Numbered from the stretch's first letter, positions 35,966 to 46,101 are shown. The stretch: DNA of 64,000 nucleotides from Mesorhizobium ciceri biovar biserrulae WSM1271 (GCF_000185905.1 NC_014923.1:620001-684000), one strand, 5' to 3'. Notes: a model not told the origin generated them from the sequence alone. Numbers and translations are program-made.

Positions 35966-37534
35966 ATGAAAATCGTCCTGATCAATCCGCCGCACACCGC
36001 CATCGGCAGCCGCGTGCCCGACGATCACCTGCCGCCGCTCGGCCTGCTGGCGATCGGCGGGCCGCTGATCGATGCCGGCCATCAGGTGCGCCTCGTCGAC
36101 GCCGAGTTCGGGCCGATGCCGCTCGATGACGTCGTGCGCAGCGCACTGGAGGACCACCCCGACTTCGTCCTGATCGGCCATTCCGGCTCGACCTCGGCGC
36201 ACCCGACCGCCTTGGCGATCGCGCGCATGATCAAGGAGCGCGAGCCGGCGACCATCATCATCTATGGCGGCGTTTTCCCGACCTATCATTGGCGCGACAT
36301 CCTGGCCGCTACCGATGCCTTCGACTTCATCGTGCGCGGCGAGGGCGAAGCGACGGTGGTGGCGCTGGTCGAAGGGCTGGAAATGCGCCAGCCGCCGGCG
36401 AGCGTGGCCGGCATCGCCTATCGCGACGATCTCAGCCGCCCCTTCGCCACACAGGCGGCCATGACCATTGCCGACCTCGACGCCTACCGCGTCGGCTGGG
36501 AACTGATCGACCATACCAGTTACAGCTACTGGGGCGGCAAGCGGGCCGTGGTCATGCAGTTTTCGCGCGGCTGTCCGCATCTGTGCAACTATTGCGGCCA
36601 GCGCGGCTTCTGGACCCGCTGGCGGCATCGCGATCCGGTGAAATTCGCCAGGGAGATAGCATGGCTGCATCGCCAACATGGCGTCGAGCTCATCAATCTC
36701 GCCGACGAGAATCCGACGGTCTCGAAGAAAGCCTGGCGGGCCTTCCTCGATGCCCTGATCGCCGAGAACGTGCCGGTGCTGATCGTCGGTTCGACCCGTG
36801 CCGACGACATAGTGCGCGATGCCGACATCCTGCATCTCTACCGCAAGGCCGGTGTCATCCGCTGGCTGCTCGGCATGGAAAACACCGACGAGCAGACGCT
36901 TCAGTTGATCCGCAAGGGCGGCAGCACCTCATCCGATCGCGAGGCGATAAGGCTGCTGCGTCTCAGCGGCATCCTGTCTATGGCGACCTGGGTGTCCGGC
37001 TTCGAGGACGAAGGGTTTCGCGACCTGTGGCGCGGCTTTCGCCAACTCATCGCCTACGACCCCGACCAGATCCAGGCGCTTTATGTGACGCCGCATCGCT
37101 GGACGCCGTTCTTCCGCATCGCGCGGGATCGCAAGGTGATCCAGCAGGATGCGCGCCTGTGGGACTACAAGCACCAGGTGCTGCAGATGACGCGGCTGAA
37201 GCCGTGGATGCTGTTCTTCAGCGTCAAGCTGATCGAGCTGGCGGTGCAATCACGGCCGAAGGCGCTGGCCCGCATCCTGTTCCACAAGGATCCCGAGCAG
37301 CGCCATTCGATGCGCTGGTACACACAGATGGGCCGCCGCGTGTGGTTCCGCGAGGTCTGGGGCTTTCTGGTCCGCGACATCAGGGTGAAAGACGGCCCGA
37401 CGCTGGCCGAATTCTGGGGCGCGCCGCAGGACGCCGAGGAGGAATCGATGTCCGTTCGACGCCCGGCCAGAAAGCCCGCCATTCCCACCATCGACAATAT
37501 TGAAGATTCTGAGGCGAGAAAGTTAGCCGGCTGA
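35966..37534 (+). CDS. B12-binding-type radical SAM protein, BchE-like
   Basis: 522 residues. An N-terminal cobalamin-binding-like Rossmann domain (1-140, VLINPPHTAIG, IIIYGGVFPTYHW) lacks an obvious DxHxxG cobalt-ligand motif. The radical SAM cluster is C203, C207, C210 in SRGCPHLCNYCGQRGFW. The C-terminal part (RRVWFREVWGFLVRDI) resembles the anaerobic Mg-protoporphyrin IX monomethyl ester cyclase BchE. No bacteriochlorophyll genes lie nearby, so the annotation BchE would be misleading; it is likely a radical SAM enzyme of another pathway. Strong AGGAGG ribosome site. Convergent with argB. Confidence 0.8.
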   Translation: MKIVLINPPHTAIGSRVPDDHLPPLGLLAIGGPLIDAGHQVRLVDAEFGPMPLDDVVRSALEDHPDFVLIGHSGSTSAHPTALAIARMIKEREPATIIIYGGVFPTYHWRDILAATDAFDFIVRGEGEATVVALVEGLEMRQPPASVAGIAYRDDLSRPFATQAAMTIADLDAYRVGWELIDHTSYSYWGGKRAVVMQFSRGCPHLCNYCGQRGFWTRWRHRDPVKFAREIAWLHRQHGVELINLADENPTVSKKAWRAFLDALIAENVPVLIVGSTRADDIVRDADILHLYRKAGVIRWLLGMENTDEQTLQLIRKGGSTSSDREAIRLLRLSGILSMATWVSGFEDEGFRDLWRGFRQLIAYDPDQIQALYVTPHRWTPFFRIARDRKVIQQDARLWDYKHQVLQMTRLKPWMLFFSVKLIELAVQSRPKALARILFHKDPEQRHSMRWYTQMGRRVWFREVWGFLVRDIRVKDGPTLAEFWGAPQDAEEESMSVRRPARKPAIPTIDNIEDSEARKLAG

Positions 37535-37542
37535 CGAGCCCC

Positions 37543-38436
37543 TCAGGGCACGATCAGCGTGCCGGCGCCATGTTCGGTGAACAGTTCCAGCAGCACCGCA
37601 TGCGGGGTCTTGCCGTTGAGGATGACGACGCCTTCGACGCCGCGCTCGATCGCTTCGATGCAGGTCTCGACCTTGGGGATCATGCCGCCCGAGACCGTGC
37701 CGTCCTTGATCAGCGCCTTGGCCTCGGCCACGGTCAGTTCGTCGATCAGCTTCTTGTTCTTGTCGAGCACACCCGGCACGTCGGTGAGGAACAGCAGGCG
37801 CGTCGCCTGGCAGGCGCCGGCAATGGCGCCGGCGAAGGTGTCGGCGTTGATGTTGTAGGTGTGGCCATCGCGTCCCGGCGCCACCGGCGCCAGCACCGGG
37901 ATCATTTCGGAGCGTGCCAGAAGATCAAGCAAGGTACGGTCGACCTCGACCGGCTCGCCGACGAAGCCGAGATCGAGCACGCGCTCGATGTTGGAGTCCG
38001 GATCGATCATGGTCTTGCGGGCCTTTTCGGCGAACACCATGTTGCCGTCCTTGCCGCACAGGCCGATCGCCCATTCGCCCTCGGCGTTGATCAGCGCGAC
38101 GATCTCCTTGTTGATCGAACCGGCCAGCACCATTTCGACGATCTCGACCGTCTTCTGGTCGGTGACGCGCAGGCCGCCTTCGAACTTGGATTCGATGCCC
38201 ATCTTGGCCAGCATGGCGCCGATCTGCGGGCCGCCGCCGTGGACGACGATCGGGTTGACGCCGGATTGCTTGAGCAGCGCGATGTCGCGCGCGAAGGCCT
38301 TGCCGAGCTCGATGTCGCCCATGGCATGGCCGCCATATTTCACCACGACCGTCTTGTGCTCGTAGCGCTGCATGTAGGGCAGCGCCCGCGACAACAGGGC
38401 TGCCTGCATTTCGGCGGTGGCGGTTATTTCCGTCAT
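37543..38436 (-). CDS. argB: Acetylglutamate kinase
   Basis: 297 residues, amino acid kinase fold, second step of arginine synthesis. [12 protein letters not shown] near residue 31, the substrate loop [13 protein letters not shown] (about 65-77) and the late [14 protein letters not shown] are typical. The motifs for arginine-sensitive hexameric enzymes (extended N-terminal helix [20 protein letters not shown]) are present, so feedback inhibition by arginine is likely. In relatives it directly follows engB; here about 8.5 kb of accessory DNA lies between. Confidence 0.96.
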   Translation of the reverse strand: MTEITATAEMQAALLSRALPYMQRYEHKTVVVKYGGHAMGDIELGKAFARDIALLKQSGVNPIVVHGGGPQIGAMLAKMGIESKFEGGLRVTDQKTVEIVEMVLAGSINKEIVALINAEGEWAIGLCGKDGNMVFAEKARKTMIDPDSNIERVLDLGFVGEPVEVDRTLLDLLARSEMIPVLAPVAPGRDGHTYNINADTFAGAIAGACQATRLLFLTDVPGVLDKNKKLIDELTVAEAKALIKDGTVSGGMIPKVETCIEAIERGVEGVVILNGKTPHAVLLELFTEHGAGTLIVP

Positions 38437-38539
38437 CGGCTTTTTTCCCTGGAGATCGGTAAGGACGGCGGCGTCTTAGCGGGAATTGGCGCCGCCCGCA
38501 AATGGCTTTGCTGTCATATTCGAGCGCTTCACGGCCTCG

Positions 38540-40040
38540 TCATCGTGTCGGCACCATCAGCGGCGCCCTGCGACCCAGCCAACCCGAGATCTTCTCCATC
38601 TGCGCGGCGAGCGACAAAAGCGTCTCCTCGTCGCCCGGACGGCCGGCAGCCTGGACGCCGATCGGCAGGCCGGCGTCGGTGACATGGACCGGCAGGGCGA
38701 TCGATGGCTGGCCGCTGACATTCTGGATCGCCGGCCAATGGGTGAACCAGAGGCTCTTGTCCATCAACTGGCCGAAGAACGGCTTCAGCTTCAGCAAGGG
38801 CGTCAGGTGAAGCTTGTCGAGCAGGTTCTCGATGAGGTCGTCGGCGCCTTTCGGATCCATTGCGCCGCAGGCAAGCGGCGGGTGGGCAATGATCGGCATC
38901 AGCACGGCGTCATACTGCGCGGTCTCTGCGATCAGCCGCCGTGAGGCGGCATGCAGCCGCTGCAGGTCGGCATAGGTCCCGCCGGCCGACACCAGTTCGC
39001 CGAAGCGGGCGAGCACGCGCGTGGCCCGCTCGATGTCGCCAGCAACGGAACGGCCGACGCGCAGCGCTTCGGCCCGCATCGTGCCAGCGACGGCGGAGGC
39101 AACCGTCCTGCAGAAATCGGCGAAGAAATCGCGGCCGATAAAGGGCAAGTCGATCTCCTCGACCGTGTGGCCGCCCTCGCGGGCAAGCGCCACCGCCGTT
39201 GTCGAGCGCCTTGAGCGTCTCGTCCGAGATCGGCAGGCCAAGCGGCGATTTGCGGTACACGGCTAGGCTGAGCTTGCCGGGATCGCGCGCGGCGGCAGCC
39301 GCGAACGTGCCTTTCGGCCGCGGCGCGGCATAGGGCGACAGAGGATCGGGCCCGTGGGTCAGGTCGAGCAGCAGCGCGCAATCGCGCACCGAACGGGTGA
39401 GCGCATGGTCGACGACCATGCCGTACCAGCTTTCGCTCACCAGGGGCGTCAGCGGTGTACGGCCGCGCGACGTCTTCAGGCCGACAAGCCCGGTGCAGGC
39501 GGCAGGCACACGGATCGAGCCGCCGCCATCGGAGGCATGCGCCACCGGCACGACGCCGGCTGCGACCAGTGCTGCCGAACCGCCCGAAGAGCCGCCGCTG
39601 GTATGGCCGGTGTTCCACGGATTGCGGGTGATGCCAAAGGCCCTGGATTCGGTCATCAATCGAAGCCCGTGCTCCGGCGATGTCGAGGTGACGATCGGGA
39701 TAAGTCCGGCAGCGAGATAGCGGTCGGTCAGCGCCGAATTGACGTCGGCCAGCCATGCCGGAATGCGGCTGCCGCCATGCGTCGGCACGCCCTTGATGGC
39801 GATGCCGAGATCCTTGATGGCGAAGGGAACACCAGCCAGCGGCAGCGAGGGGTCGACGGTCTTGGCGCAGGCGCGGGCAGCATCGTAGAGCGGTTCGGCC
39901 GTGGCATTGATGTCGGGACGGGTGGCCTCGGCGCGGGTAATCGCGGCGTCGGTCAGTTCGACGGCCGAAACCTCGCCCTTGCGGACCAGATTGGCGAGGC
40001 CGGTGGCATCTTCTTCCCAAAGGATCCGTTCGACCGACAT
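38540..40040 (-). pseudogene. Amidase, disrupted by a +1 frameshift
   Basis: Amidase-signature family hydrolase split over two frames. The 5' part (40040 to about 39200) has the whole catalytic core: K76 in VPFAIKDLGIAIKG, the cis-Ser in GHTSGGSSGG, and nucleophile S175 in DGGGSIRVPA. Near 39190-39200 one extra base breaks the frame: DETLKALDN should continue with AVALAREGGHTVEEIDLPF, which is found one base out of phase and runs to the stop at 38540. Without the insertion the product would be about 500 residues. Either a recent inactivation or a sequencing error at a CCGCCG run. As read, the protein is truncated and misfolded. Confidence 0.85.
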
Positions 40041-40192
40041 GCGCGCTCCCCCATCAATGAAAGCAAGCTAGCCAGTGGCAATTCCATTGGCAATCGACCG
40101 ACGGATCCGGGCCGGCGACACACAAAAGCTTAGGCGTGCACAAGGTTATTTCCGTCGTTGCAAATACATGGCAATCGCCTAATTTGCCTGCA

Positions 40193-40732
40193 ATGACGCC
40201 GCAGGACATCACCAAGCTGATCGTTCGGACTTCGATGAAGGATCGGGCCGCGTTCGATCTGCTTTACCGGCAGACCAGCGCGAAACTTTTTGGCGTCTGT
40301 CTTCGTGTATTGAACGACCGGGGAGACGCGGAAGAAGCGCTGCAGGAAGTCTTCGTCAAGATATGGACGAAGGCCGACCGTTTTGCTGTTTCCGATCTAA
40401 GCCCGATCTCCTGGCTGGTGGCAATCGCGCGCAATCATGCGATCGATCGCATCAGAGCGCGGCGCAAACCCGCCGCCGACATCGATGCCGCGCTCGACGT
40501 GGCCGATCCGGCGCCGGGGCCTGAAGCGATGGCGGTGGCGGGCGACGAATCCGAACGTATCCACCATTGTCTCGATGAGCTGGAGAAGGACCGGGCAGCA
40601 GCCGTCCGGGGCGCCTATCTCAAGGGCGAGAGCTATGCCGAACTGGCGGAGCGCCATGGCGTGCCGCTGAACACGATGCGTACATGGCTGCGCCGCAGCC
40701 TGTTGAAACTCAGAGAATGCCTGGAAAGATGA
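40193..40732 (+). CDS. ECF-type RNA polymerase sigma factor (SigK-like)
   Basis: 179 residues. Region 2 has FDLLYRQTSAKLFGVCLRVL and GDAEEALQEVFVKIW (DxEDxxQEvF pattern), region 4 has YAELAERHGVPLNTMRTWLR. ATG 40193 fits the usual length; a GTG at 40136 would add 19 residues. Its stop overlaps the anti-sigma gene start (ATGA). Pairing with an RskA-like anti-sigma and downstream secreted fasciclin and MsrB genes resembles oxidative or envelope-stress ECF modules. Likely targets are the fasciclin genes, see the candidate promoters. Confidence 0.9.
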   Translation: MTPQDITKLIVRTSMKDRAAFDLLYRQTSAKLFGVCLRVLNDRGDAEEALQEVFVKIWTKADRFAVSDLSPISWLVAIARNHAIDRIRARRKPAADIDAALDVADPAPGPEAMAVAGDESERIHHCLDELEKDRAAAVRGAYLKGESYAELAERHGVPLNTMRTWLRRSLLKLRECLER

Positions 40733-41457
40733 CGCTGGCAGAAGACACAGGACCGGAACGTGGAGGCGACGACCTGCTCGCCGCCGAGTACGTTCTCGGC
40801 GTGCTCGATGCCGACGAACGCCAGATCGTCTCTCGCCGCATCGATGCGGATACGGCTTTCGCCCGTCTTGTCGAGGACTGGGAGGTCAGTCTCTCACCGC
40901 TTGCCGCCGCCTATCGGGAAGTCGAGCCGCCGGTTTCGGTGAAGACCGCGGTCGACCGCCGCCTGTTCGCTACCGCTGCCGCGGTGAGCAGGCCCGCCGA
41001 AGTGCGCGGCGGCCTGTGGTCCAGCCTGGCCTTCTGGCGCGGCCTTGCCGCAGCCGCGGTTGCGGCACTGGCGATTTACATCGCCGTGCCCATTCTCAAC
41101 CCACCGGTCGAGCAGCCGCAGGCGCGACTCGTCGCTTCGCTGGCCGCCGAAGGCAGCGACGTCAAATATCTTGCCGTCTACGACGCCGCGCATCACGAAG
41201 TCGGCCTGTCGCATGTCTCCGGTGAGCGTGCTTCCGGCAAGGACTTCGAGCTGTGGATGATCGAGGGCAAGAACCCGCCGGTCTCGATGGGCGTCATTCC
41301 GGCAGGTGCAACGGCGCATATTATCGTCTCGCCGGCGGCCCATCAGAAACTTGCCCAGGGCGCGGTGCTTGCCGTCAGCCTCGAGCCGTCGGGCGGTTCG
41401 CCGACCGGACAGCCGACCGGACCGGTGGTCGCCGCTGGCGACCTGAAGAGCATCTGA
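40729..41457 (+). CDS. Anti-sigma factor, RskA-like
   Basis: 242 residues. An N-terminal cytoplasmic sigma-binding segment (LLAAEYVLGVLDADERQIV, about 14-32, with the zinc-less ZAS-like helices) precedes one membrane helix (FWRGLAAAAVAALAIYIAVP, about 102-121). The periplasmic C-terminal RskA domain has DFELWMIEGKNPPVSMGVIP. Membrane anchor that holds the upstream sigma factor inactive until a periplasmic signal triggers release. ATG 40729 overlaps the sigma stop. The start could be four codons earlier (40717), overlapping more. Confidence 0.9.
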   Translation: MTLAEDTGPERGGDDLLAAEYVLGVLDADERQIVSRRIDADTAFARLVEDWEVSLSPLAAAYREVEPPVSVKTAVDRRLFATAAAVSRPAEVRGGLWSSLAFWRGLAAAAVAALAIYIAVPILNPPVEQPQARLVASLAAEGSDVKYLAVYDAAHHEVGLSHVSGERASGKDFELWMIEGKNPPVSMGVIPAGATAHIIVSPAAHQKLAQGAVLAVSLEPSGGSPTGQPTGPVVAAGDLKSI

Positions 41458-41600
41458 CCGGCTCTTCACCTGAAAAATCACAACAGACTATCATAAGTCT
41501 ATCCTTCGCTGAACATGCCCATAGACAGCATGTCGGCAGGCGGCCGATGGCTCGGGAAATCCCTCTGCGCCATGGATAAAATCAAAAATCACAATATTTC

Positions 41601-41628
41601 TGAAACTCGGGCGAGTTTGTTCCGTATC
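41601..41628 (+). promoter_or_regulatory. Candidate ECF promoter of the fasciclin gene
   Basis: TGAAAC (41601-41606), 16-bp spacer, CGTATC (41623-41628), 50 bp before the fasciclin ATG. A similar pair, CGAAAC-N17-CGTGAC, lies on the minus strand (52930-52958) before the second fasciclin gene. GAAAC/CGT is the general ECF promoter form. Two sites with different spacers are weak evidence. Confidence 0.35.
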
Positions 41629-41678
41629 TCCTCGCGTCCCCAAAAATGGGAAGAGAAAAACCCGAGGAGTTCGACATC

Positions 41679-42236
41679 ATGCGTAGATACGCCACCCTTT
41701 TGCTCGCCGGTACGATCGCCGTTTCGGCCCTTGCCACCGCCGCCTACGCCGAAAACCCGATGGTTGGCGGCGCCGCCATGTATGCCAACAAGAACATCGT
41801 CGAGAACGCCGTGAACTCGAAGGATCACACCACGCTGGTCGCCGCCGTGAAGGCCGCCGGCCTTGTCGAGACGCTGCAGGGCGCCGGTCCGTTCACCGTG
41901 TTCGCGCCAACCAACGAAGCCTTCGCAGCCCTTCCGGCCGGTACGGTCGAGACGCTGCTCAAGCCCGAAAACAAGGACAAGCTCACCAAGATCCTGACCT
42001 GTCATGTCATCGGCGCCAAGGCGATGGGAGCAGATGTCGCCGCGATGGCCAAGGCTGACGGCGGCACCCACAAGGTCAAGACGGTCGGCGGCTGCGAATT
42101 GTCGCTCAAGGCCGACGGCGGCAAGGTCACGGTCACCGACGAGAACGGCAATGTCGCCAATGTGACGATCGCCGATGTCGAACAGTCCAATGGCGTCATC
42201 CACGTCATCGACAAGGTTCTTTTGCCCAAGATGTAA
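41679..42236 (+). CDS. Secreted fasciclin domain protein
   Basis: 185 residues: signal peptide (1-24, cleaved after AYA) and one fasciclin (FAS1) domain. Family motifs: [36 protein letters not shown] and the C-terminal [16 protein letters not shown]1 proteins act in adhesion and biofilm matrix; in rhizobia related proteins have been tied to symbiosis. GAGGAG ribosome site. Next to an ECF sigma/anti-sigma pair, which is common for this family. A close paralog, about two-thirds identical by eye in the core, is encoded at 52310-52870. Confidence 0.93.
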   Translation: MRRYATLLLAGTIAVSALATAAYAENPMVGGAAMYANKNIVENAVNSKDHTTLVAAVKAAGLVETLQGAGPFTVFAPTNEAFAALPAGTVETLLKPENKDKLTKILTCHVIGAKAMGADVAAMAKADGGTHKVKTVGGCELSLKADGGKVTVTDENGNVANVTIADVEQSNGVIHVIDKVLLPKM

Positions 42237-42449
42237 CAAGGGGCTTGCTGCCGGCGAACTGACGGCAAGGACCCTCCGTCGATTGCACGATCCCGCTCCC
42301 GTGATCCGCAATTGGCCCGTGCACTTCGCGCCCGCCTGCATTCGGATGTGGGAGGGCGCGGAGTGTTCGTTCGAGGGGCTACCGTCACCGGCTTTTGATT
42401 TCCGCGCGGCGGTGTAGTTTGGCAAAAAGGACATCAGGAGGAACTGGTC

Positions 42450-42953
<504 letters not shown>

Positions 42954-42971
42954 GTCCATAGACTCGAATGC

Positions 42972-43004
42972 AAAAAACTCCGGGCTTGCGGCCCGGAGTT
43001 TTTT
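42972..43004 (+). terminator. Rho-independent terminator after msrB
   Basis: AAAAAACTCCGGGC, loop ttgcg, GCCCGGAGTTTTTT: a 14-bp stem with a T-run, 18 bp after the msrB stop. The A-run upstream makes it work in both directions. Confidence 0.9.
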
Positions 43005-43065
43005 ACGCGGTCAGAGCTTTTCGGGCGTGGACTGGAGGAGCTTCCCGAAACCGCTGCCCACGTAT

Positions 43066-43149
43066 CCTTGTCTTGTCGCAATCTCCAAGGGAAAGCGCTG
43101 CGCGCTTTTCCCGGGAAAACCGCCTTACACTTTTCTTGGAATTGCTCCG
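43066..43149 (+). repeat. Dispersed palindromic repeat, copy E (diverged)
   Basis: The second arm is recognisable: GGGAAAACCGCCTTACACTT then TTCTTGGAATTGCTCCG. The first half is replaced by another perfect hairpin, GGGAAAGCGC-tgc-GCGCTTTTCCC (43089-43113). It lies between the msrB terminator and the end of the convergent emrB-type gene. Confidence 0.7.
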
Positions 43150-43151
43150 TA

Positions 43152-44747
43152 TCAGTGCCCCCCACCGCCGCCGCCACCCGGTACGGCCGGCTTGCGGATC
43201 AGCATGGTGAACAGGCCAAGCGTCGCAAACAGCACCGTCAGCATGAAGAACACGTCCATGAAGGACAACAGCGCCGCCTGCTGCTGGACCATGCCAGACA
43301 ACTTGGAGATCGCAGCGCTTGTGGCGTCGAGGCCGGGGGTCTGCTCGAAATTGCGGGTCATGTTCTGCAGCTTGGTCTGCGCGGCTTCACTGCCCCATTG
43401 CACATGCTCGGAGAGCCTTGCGTAGTGGAAGGCGTTGCGGTCGATCAGCACGGTGTTGATCAGCGCAAGGCCGACAGCACCACCAAGGTTGCGGGTGAGA
43501 TTGAACAGGCCTGACGCATTCTTCAGCCGCTCGGGCGGCAAGGTGCCGAGCGCGATGTTGTTGATCGGAACCATGCACAGCATCATCGAACAGCCGCGCA
43601 GGATCTGCGGGATGAGCAGCTCATAGAAATCCCAGTCGGCGGTCAGATGCGTCATCCACCAGGTGCCGGTGGCGAAGCCGAAGAAGCCGATCATCATCAT
43701 CAGGCGCGGGTCCATCTTGTTCGACAGGATGCCCGAGATCGGCGCGGTGAAGAACATCGCCAGGCCGCTGACGAACAAAGCCTCGCCGATCATCATCGAA
43801 TCGTAGCCGCGGATGCGCCCGAGGAACACCGGGTAGAGATAGGTCAGGCCGTAGAGACCGATGCCGATGACGAACGAGAACAGCGAGCCGAAGGCGAAGT
43901 TGATGTTGGTGAAGGCCTTCAGGTCGACGATCGGCTCCTCGGCGGTGAATACGCGCCAGAAGAACAGCACCGCGCCGACGGTCATGACGACGGCGCAGAT
44001 GAAGACGCCCTGGTCCTGCAGCCAGTCATTGTTGGGGCCTTCCTCGAGCACATATTCCATGCAGCCCAGGAAGGCCGCCATGCCGGCGAGGCCCCACCAA
44101 TCGAACTTGCTGAACAGCTTGAGGTTGGGCTTGTCGAAGTCGATCAGCGTCCAGGCCGCCGTTGTCACCAGGATGCCGGGCACGACATTGACCAGGAACA
44201 GCCAATGCCATGACATGGCATGGCTGATATAGCCACCGACGGTCGGGCCGATGGTCGGCGCCAGCGTCGCCACGAGGCCGATCATCGGCGAGACGACGGC
44301 GCGGCGCGAGGGCGGGAAGATGGTGAAGGCAGCGGCAAAGACGCTCGGTATCATGCCGCCGCCGATGAAGCCCTGGACGGCGCGGTAGACGATCATCTGG
44401 TCGATGTTGGTGGCGGTCGCCGCCAGCGCACTGGCCGCGGTGAAGCCTGCCGCCGAGATGGTGAACAGCACGCGCGTCGACAGCATCCGGCTGAGAAAGC
44501 CCGACAGCGGGATCATCACCACTTCGGCGATCAGGTAGGCGGTCTGCACCCACGGAATTTCGTCGGAGCTGGCGCTCAGGCCGGCCTGGATCTCCGACAG
44601 CGAGGCGGAGACGATCTGGATGTCGAGGATGGCCATGAACATGCCGAACACCATCGCCAGGAAGGCGATGACGCGCCGCGTCGAAATGGTGTCAGGCACA
44701 GCCGGCCTCGCCGGCGGCGCTCCTGCTGTCAGGGTTGCGGTTGCCAT
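43152..44747 (-). CDS. DHA2 family MFS drug transporter (EmrB-like)
   Basis: 531 residues, 14 membrane helices. Motifs of the EmrB/QacA family: LDIQIVSASLSEIQAG in helix 1, SRMLSTRVLFTISA, and APTIGPTVGGYISHAMSWHW (motif C of antiporters). Works with the EmrA-like periplasmic adaptor encoded 22 bp upstream and an outer-membrane TolC, expelling drugs or aromatic toxins. No TolC gene is present here. Regulated by the adjacent TetR protein. A second EmrAB pair is encoded at 49297-52124 in mirror orientation. Confidence 0.92.
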   Translation of the reverse strand: MATATLTAGAPPARPAVPDTISTRRVIAFLAMVFGMFMAILDIQIVSASLSEIQAGLSASSDEIPWVQTAYLIAEVVMIPLSGFLSRMLSTRVLFTISAAGFTAASALAATATNIDQMIVYRAVQGFIGGGMIPSVFAAAFTIFPPSRRAVVSPMIGLVATLAPTIGPTVGGYISHAMSWHWLFLVNVVPGILVTTAAWTLIDFDKPNLKLFSKFDWWGLAGMAAFLGCMEYVLEEGPNNDWLQDQGVFICAVVMTVGAVLFFWRVFTAEEPIVDLKAFTNINFAFGSLFSFVIGIGLYGLTYLYPVFLGRIRGYDSMMIGEALFVSGLAMFFTAPISGILSNKMDPRLMMMIGFFGFATGTWWMTHLTADWDFYELLIPQILRGCSMMLCMVPINNIALGTLPPERLKNASGLFNLTRNLGGAVGLALINTVLIDRNAFHYARLSEHVQWGSEAAQTKLQNMTRNFEQTPGLDATSAAISKLSGMVQQQAALLSFMDVFFMLTVLFATLGLFTMLIRKPAVPGGGGGGGH

Positions 44748-44769
44748 GGCATTGCTCCCCGGCCGCCGC

Positions 44770-45969
44770 TCAATTCGACGCTGCCACTGACGCCGACCCG
44801 GATGGGGCGGTGCGGCTGTCGACGGCGACGACGACGCTCAGGCCGGCGCGCAGCTTACCGCTCTTCAGCGCATCGGCCGGCACATCGATGCGGACCGGAA
44901 CGCGCTGCACGACCTTGGTGAAGTTGCCGGTGGCGTTTTCGGGCGGCAGCAGCGAGAACACGGCACCCGAAGCCGGCGCCAGCGACGAAACGGTTCCCTC
45001 GAAGTCCTGGCCGTCGGTCGCATCGACCGAGATCCTGACCTTCTCGCCGGGAACCAGCCGGGCAAGTTGTGTCTCCTTGAAGTTGGCGACGATGTAGAGC
45101 TTGTCCATCGGCACGATGACGGCGAGCTTCTGGCCGGGGCTGACAAGGTCGCCCTGCTCGACCGAGCGGTTGCCGACGATGCCGTCATATGGCGCCTTGA
45201 GCACGGTGAAGGAAAGATCGCGCAGCGCCTTGTCATGGCTGAGCTGCAGGGACGCCAGCGTGCTCGCCGATTCCGCGCGCTGCGCCTGCAGCACGCCGAT
45301 ATTGGCTTGCGCGGCGGCGATCTGTGCGTCGGCGCCGACAAGGGCGGCATCGGCCTGCTGGACCGCGGTCTGGGCGTCGTCCAGCTGCGCCTGTGTGCCG
45401 ACATGGGTCTTGAGCAGCTGCGAGGCGCGCGCCGCGACCTTGGCTGCGTTGTCGGCCGCGGCCTGGTCGGCGACCTTCTGCGCCTGGGCCTGCTGCAGCG
45501 AGGCGCGGGCCGCGTCGGTCTGAGCGTCGATACGGTCGAGCGTCTTACTCAAGGTGGCGATCTGCGCCTCGGCCTGGGCGACGGCAATCTTGTAATCGCC
45601 GTCATCGACGACGAGCAGCGGATCGCCGGCCTTGACCAGCTGGTTCTCGCTGACCTTGACCTGATCGACATAGCCGGAAATCTTGGGCGAGATGAACGCC
45701 ATGTCCGCCTGGACATAGGCATCGTCCGTCGAGATCATGAAGCGGCCCGTTGTCCAGTAGTCGTACCCATACCAGGCGCCGGCGCCCAACAAGGCAACAC
45801 CGATGACCGGCAGCAGGAAGGAACGCACCGAACGCTTCTTCCTGGCCGGAGCCTCTGCCGGCGGCGACGAGACGGGCTGGACAGGTACTTCCGGTGCTTC
45901 CGTCGCTGGCGCAACCTTGGCGTTGGGGAAGGGACGGACTTCGGCAGTGGTCGGCGCGTTCGAGGACAT
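44770..45969 (-). CDS. HlyD/EmrA-like membrane fusion protein
   Basis: 399 residues. Pro-rich cytoplasmic N-terminus, membrane anchor (about 49-66, FLLPVIGVALLGAGAWYGY), then lipoyl halves (ISTDDAYVQADMAFISPKIS and FTVLKAPYDGIVGNRSVEQG) around a long Ala/Gln-rich coiled-coil hairpin (about 125-250). Periplasmic adaptor linking the EmrB-like pump to the outer membrane. First gene of the emrAB pair, with a TetR-type operator overlapping its promoter. Confidence 0.92.
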   Translation of the reverse strand: MSSNAPTTAEVRPFPNAKVAPATEAPEVPVQPVSSPPAEAPARKKRSVRSFLLPVIGVALLGAGAWYGYDYWTTGRFMISTDDAYVQADMAFISPKISGYVDQVKVSENQLVKAGDPLLVVDDGDYKIAVAQAEAQIATLSKTLDRIDAQTDAARASLQQAQAQKVADQAAADNAAKVAARASQLLKTHVGTQAQLDDAQTAVQQADAALVGADAQIAAAQANIGVLQAQRAESASTLASLQLSHDKALRDLSFTVLKAPYDGIVGNRSVEQGDLVSPGQKLAVIVPMDKLYIVANFKETQLARLVPGEKVRISVDATDGQDFEGTVSSLAPASGAVFSLLPPENATGNFTKVVQRVPVRIDVPADALKSGKLRAGLSVVVAVDSRTAPSGSASVAASN

Positions 45970-45999
45970 GACATCTCTCTAAAGTTATAATATAATACT

Positions 46000-46013
46000 G
46001 AACCGTTCGGTTC
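46000..46013. promoter_or_regulatory. TetR-type operator 1
   Basis: Perfect palindrome GAACCGTTCGGTTC, 31 bp before the emrA-like start on the minus strand, beside the AT-rich TATTATATTATAAC that is the likely -10 region of the efflux operon. Same half-site (GAACCG) as operator 2. Confidence 0.75.
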
Positions 46014-46023
46014 GATCCGGCCG

Positions 46024-46052
46024 TTGACATAGCGCGTAAAGAGGACCATATC
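46024..46052 (+). promoter_or_regulatory. Promoter of the tetR-type gene
   Basis: TTGACA (46024-46029), 17-bp spacer, CATATC (46047-46052). The start site would fall about 46059, at the edge of operator 2. Confidence 0.6.
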
Positions 46053-46060
46053 AAGGGCAA

Positions 46061-46078
46061 TCGAACCGCTTGGTTCGA
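46061..46078. promoter_or_regulatory. TetR-type operator 2
   Basis: TCGAACCGCTTGGTTCGA, an 18-bp near-perfect palindrome at the expected transcription start of the tetR-type gene, 23 bp before its ATG. With operator 1 it lets one regulator silence both divergent promoters. Confidence 0.75.
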
Positions 46079-46101
46079 ATTATTTTCGAGGTGTGACTTT
46101 C

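Noticed and set aside
35441..36835. Long minus strand open frame opposite the Lrp-type and radical SAM genes
   Set aside because: Spans two genuine genes and the gap between them on the other strand; no family resemblance.
35966..37534. Evidence for bacteriochlorophyll synthesis
   Set aside because: Only a BchE-like radical SAM protein is present; no other pigment gene lies in 64 kb.
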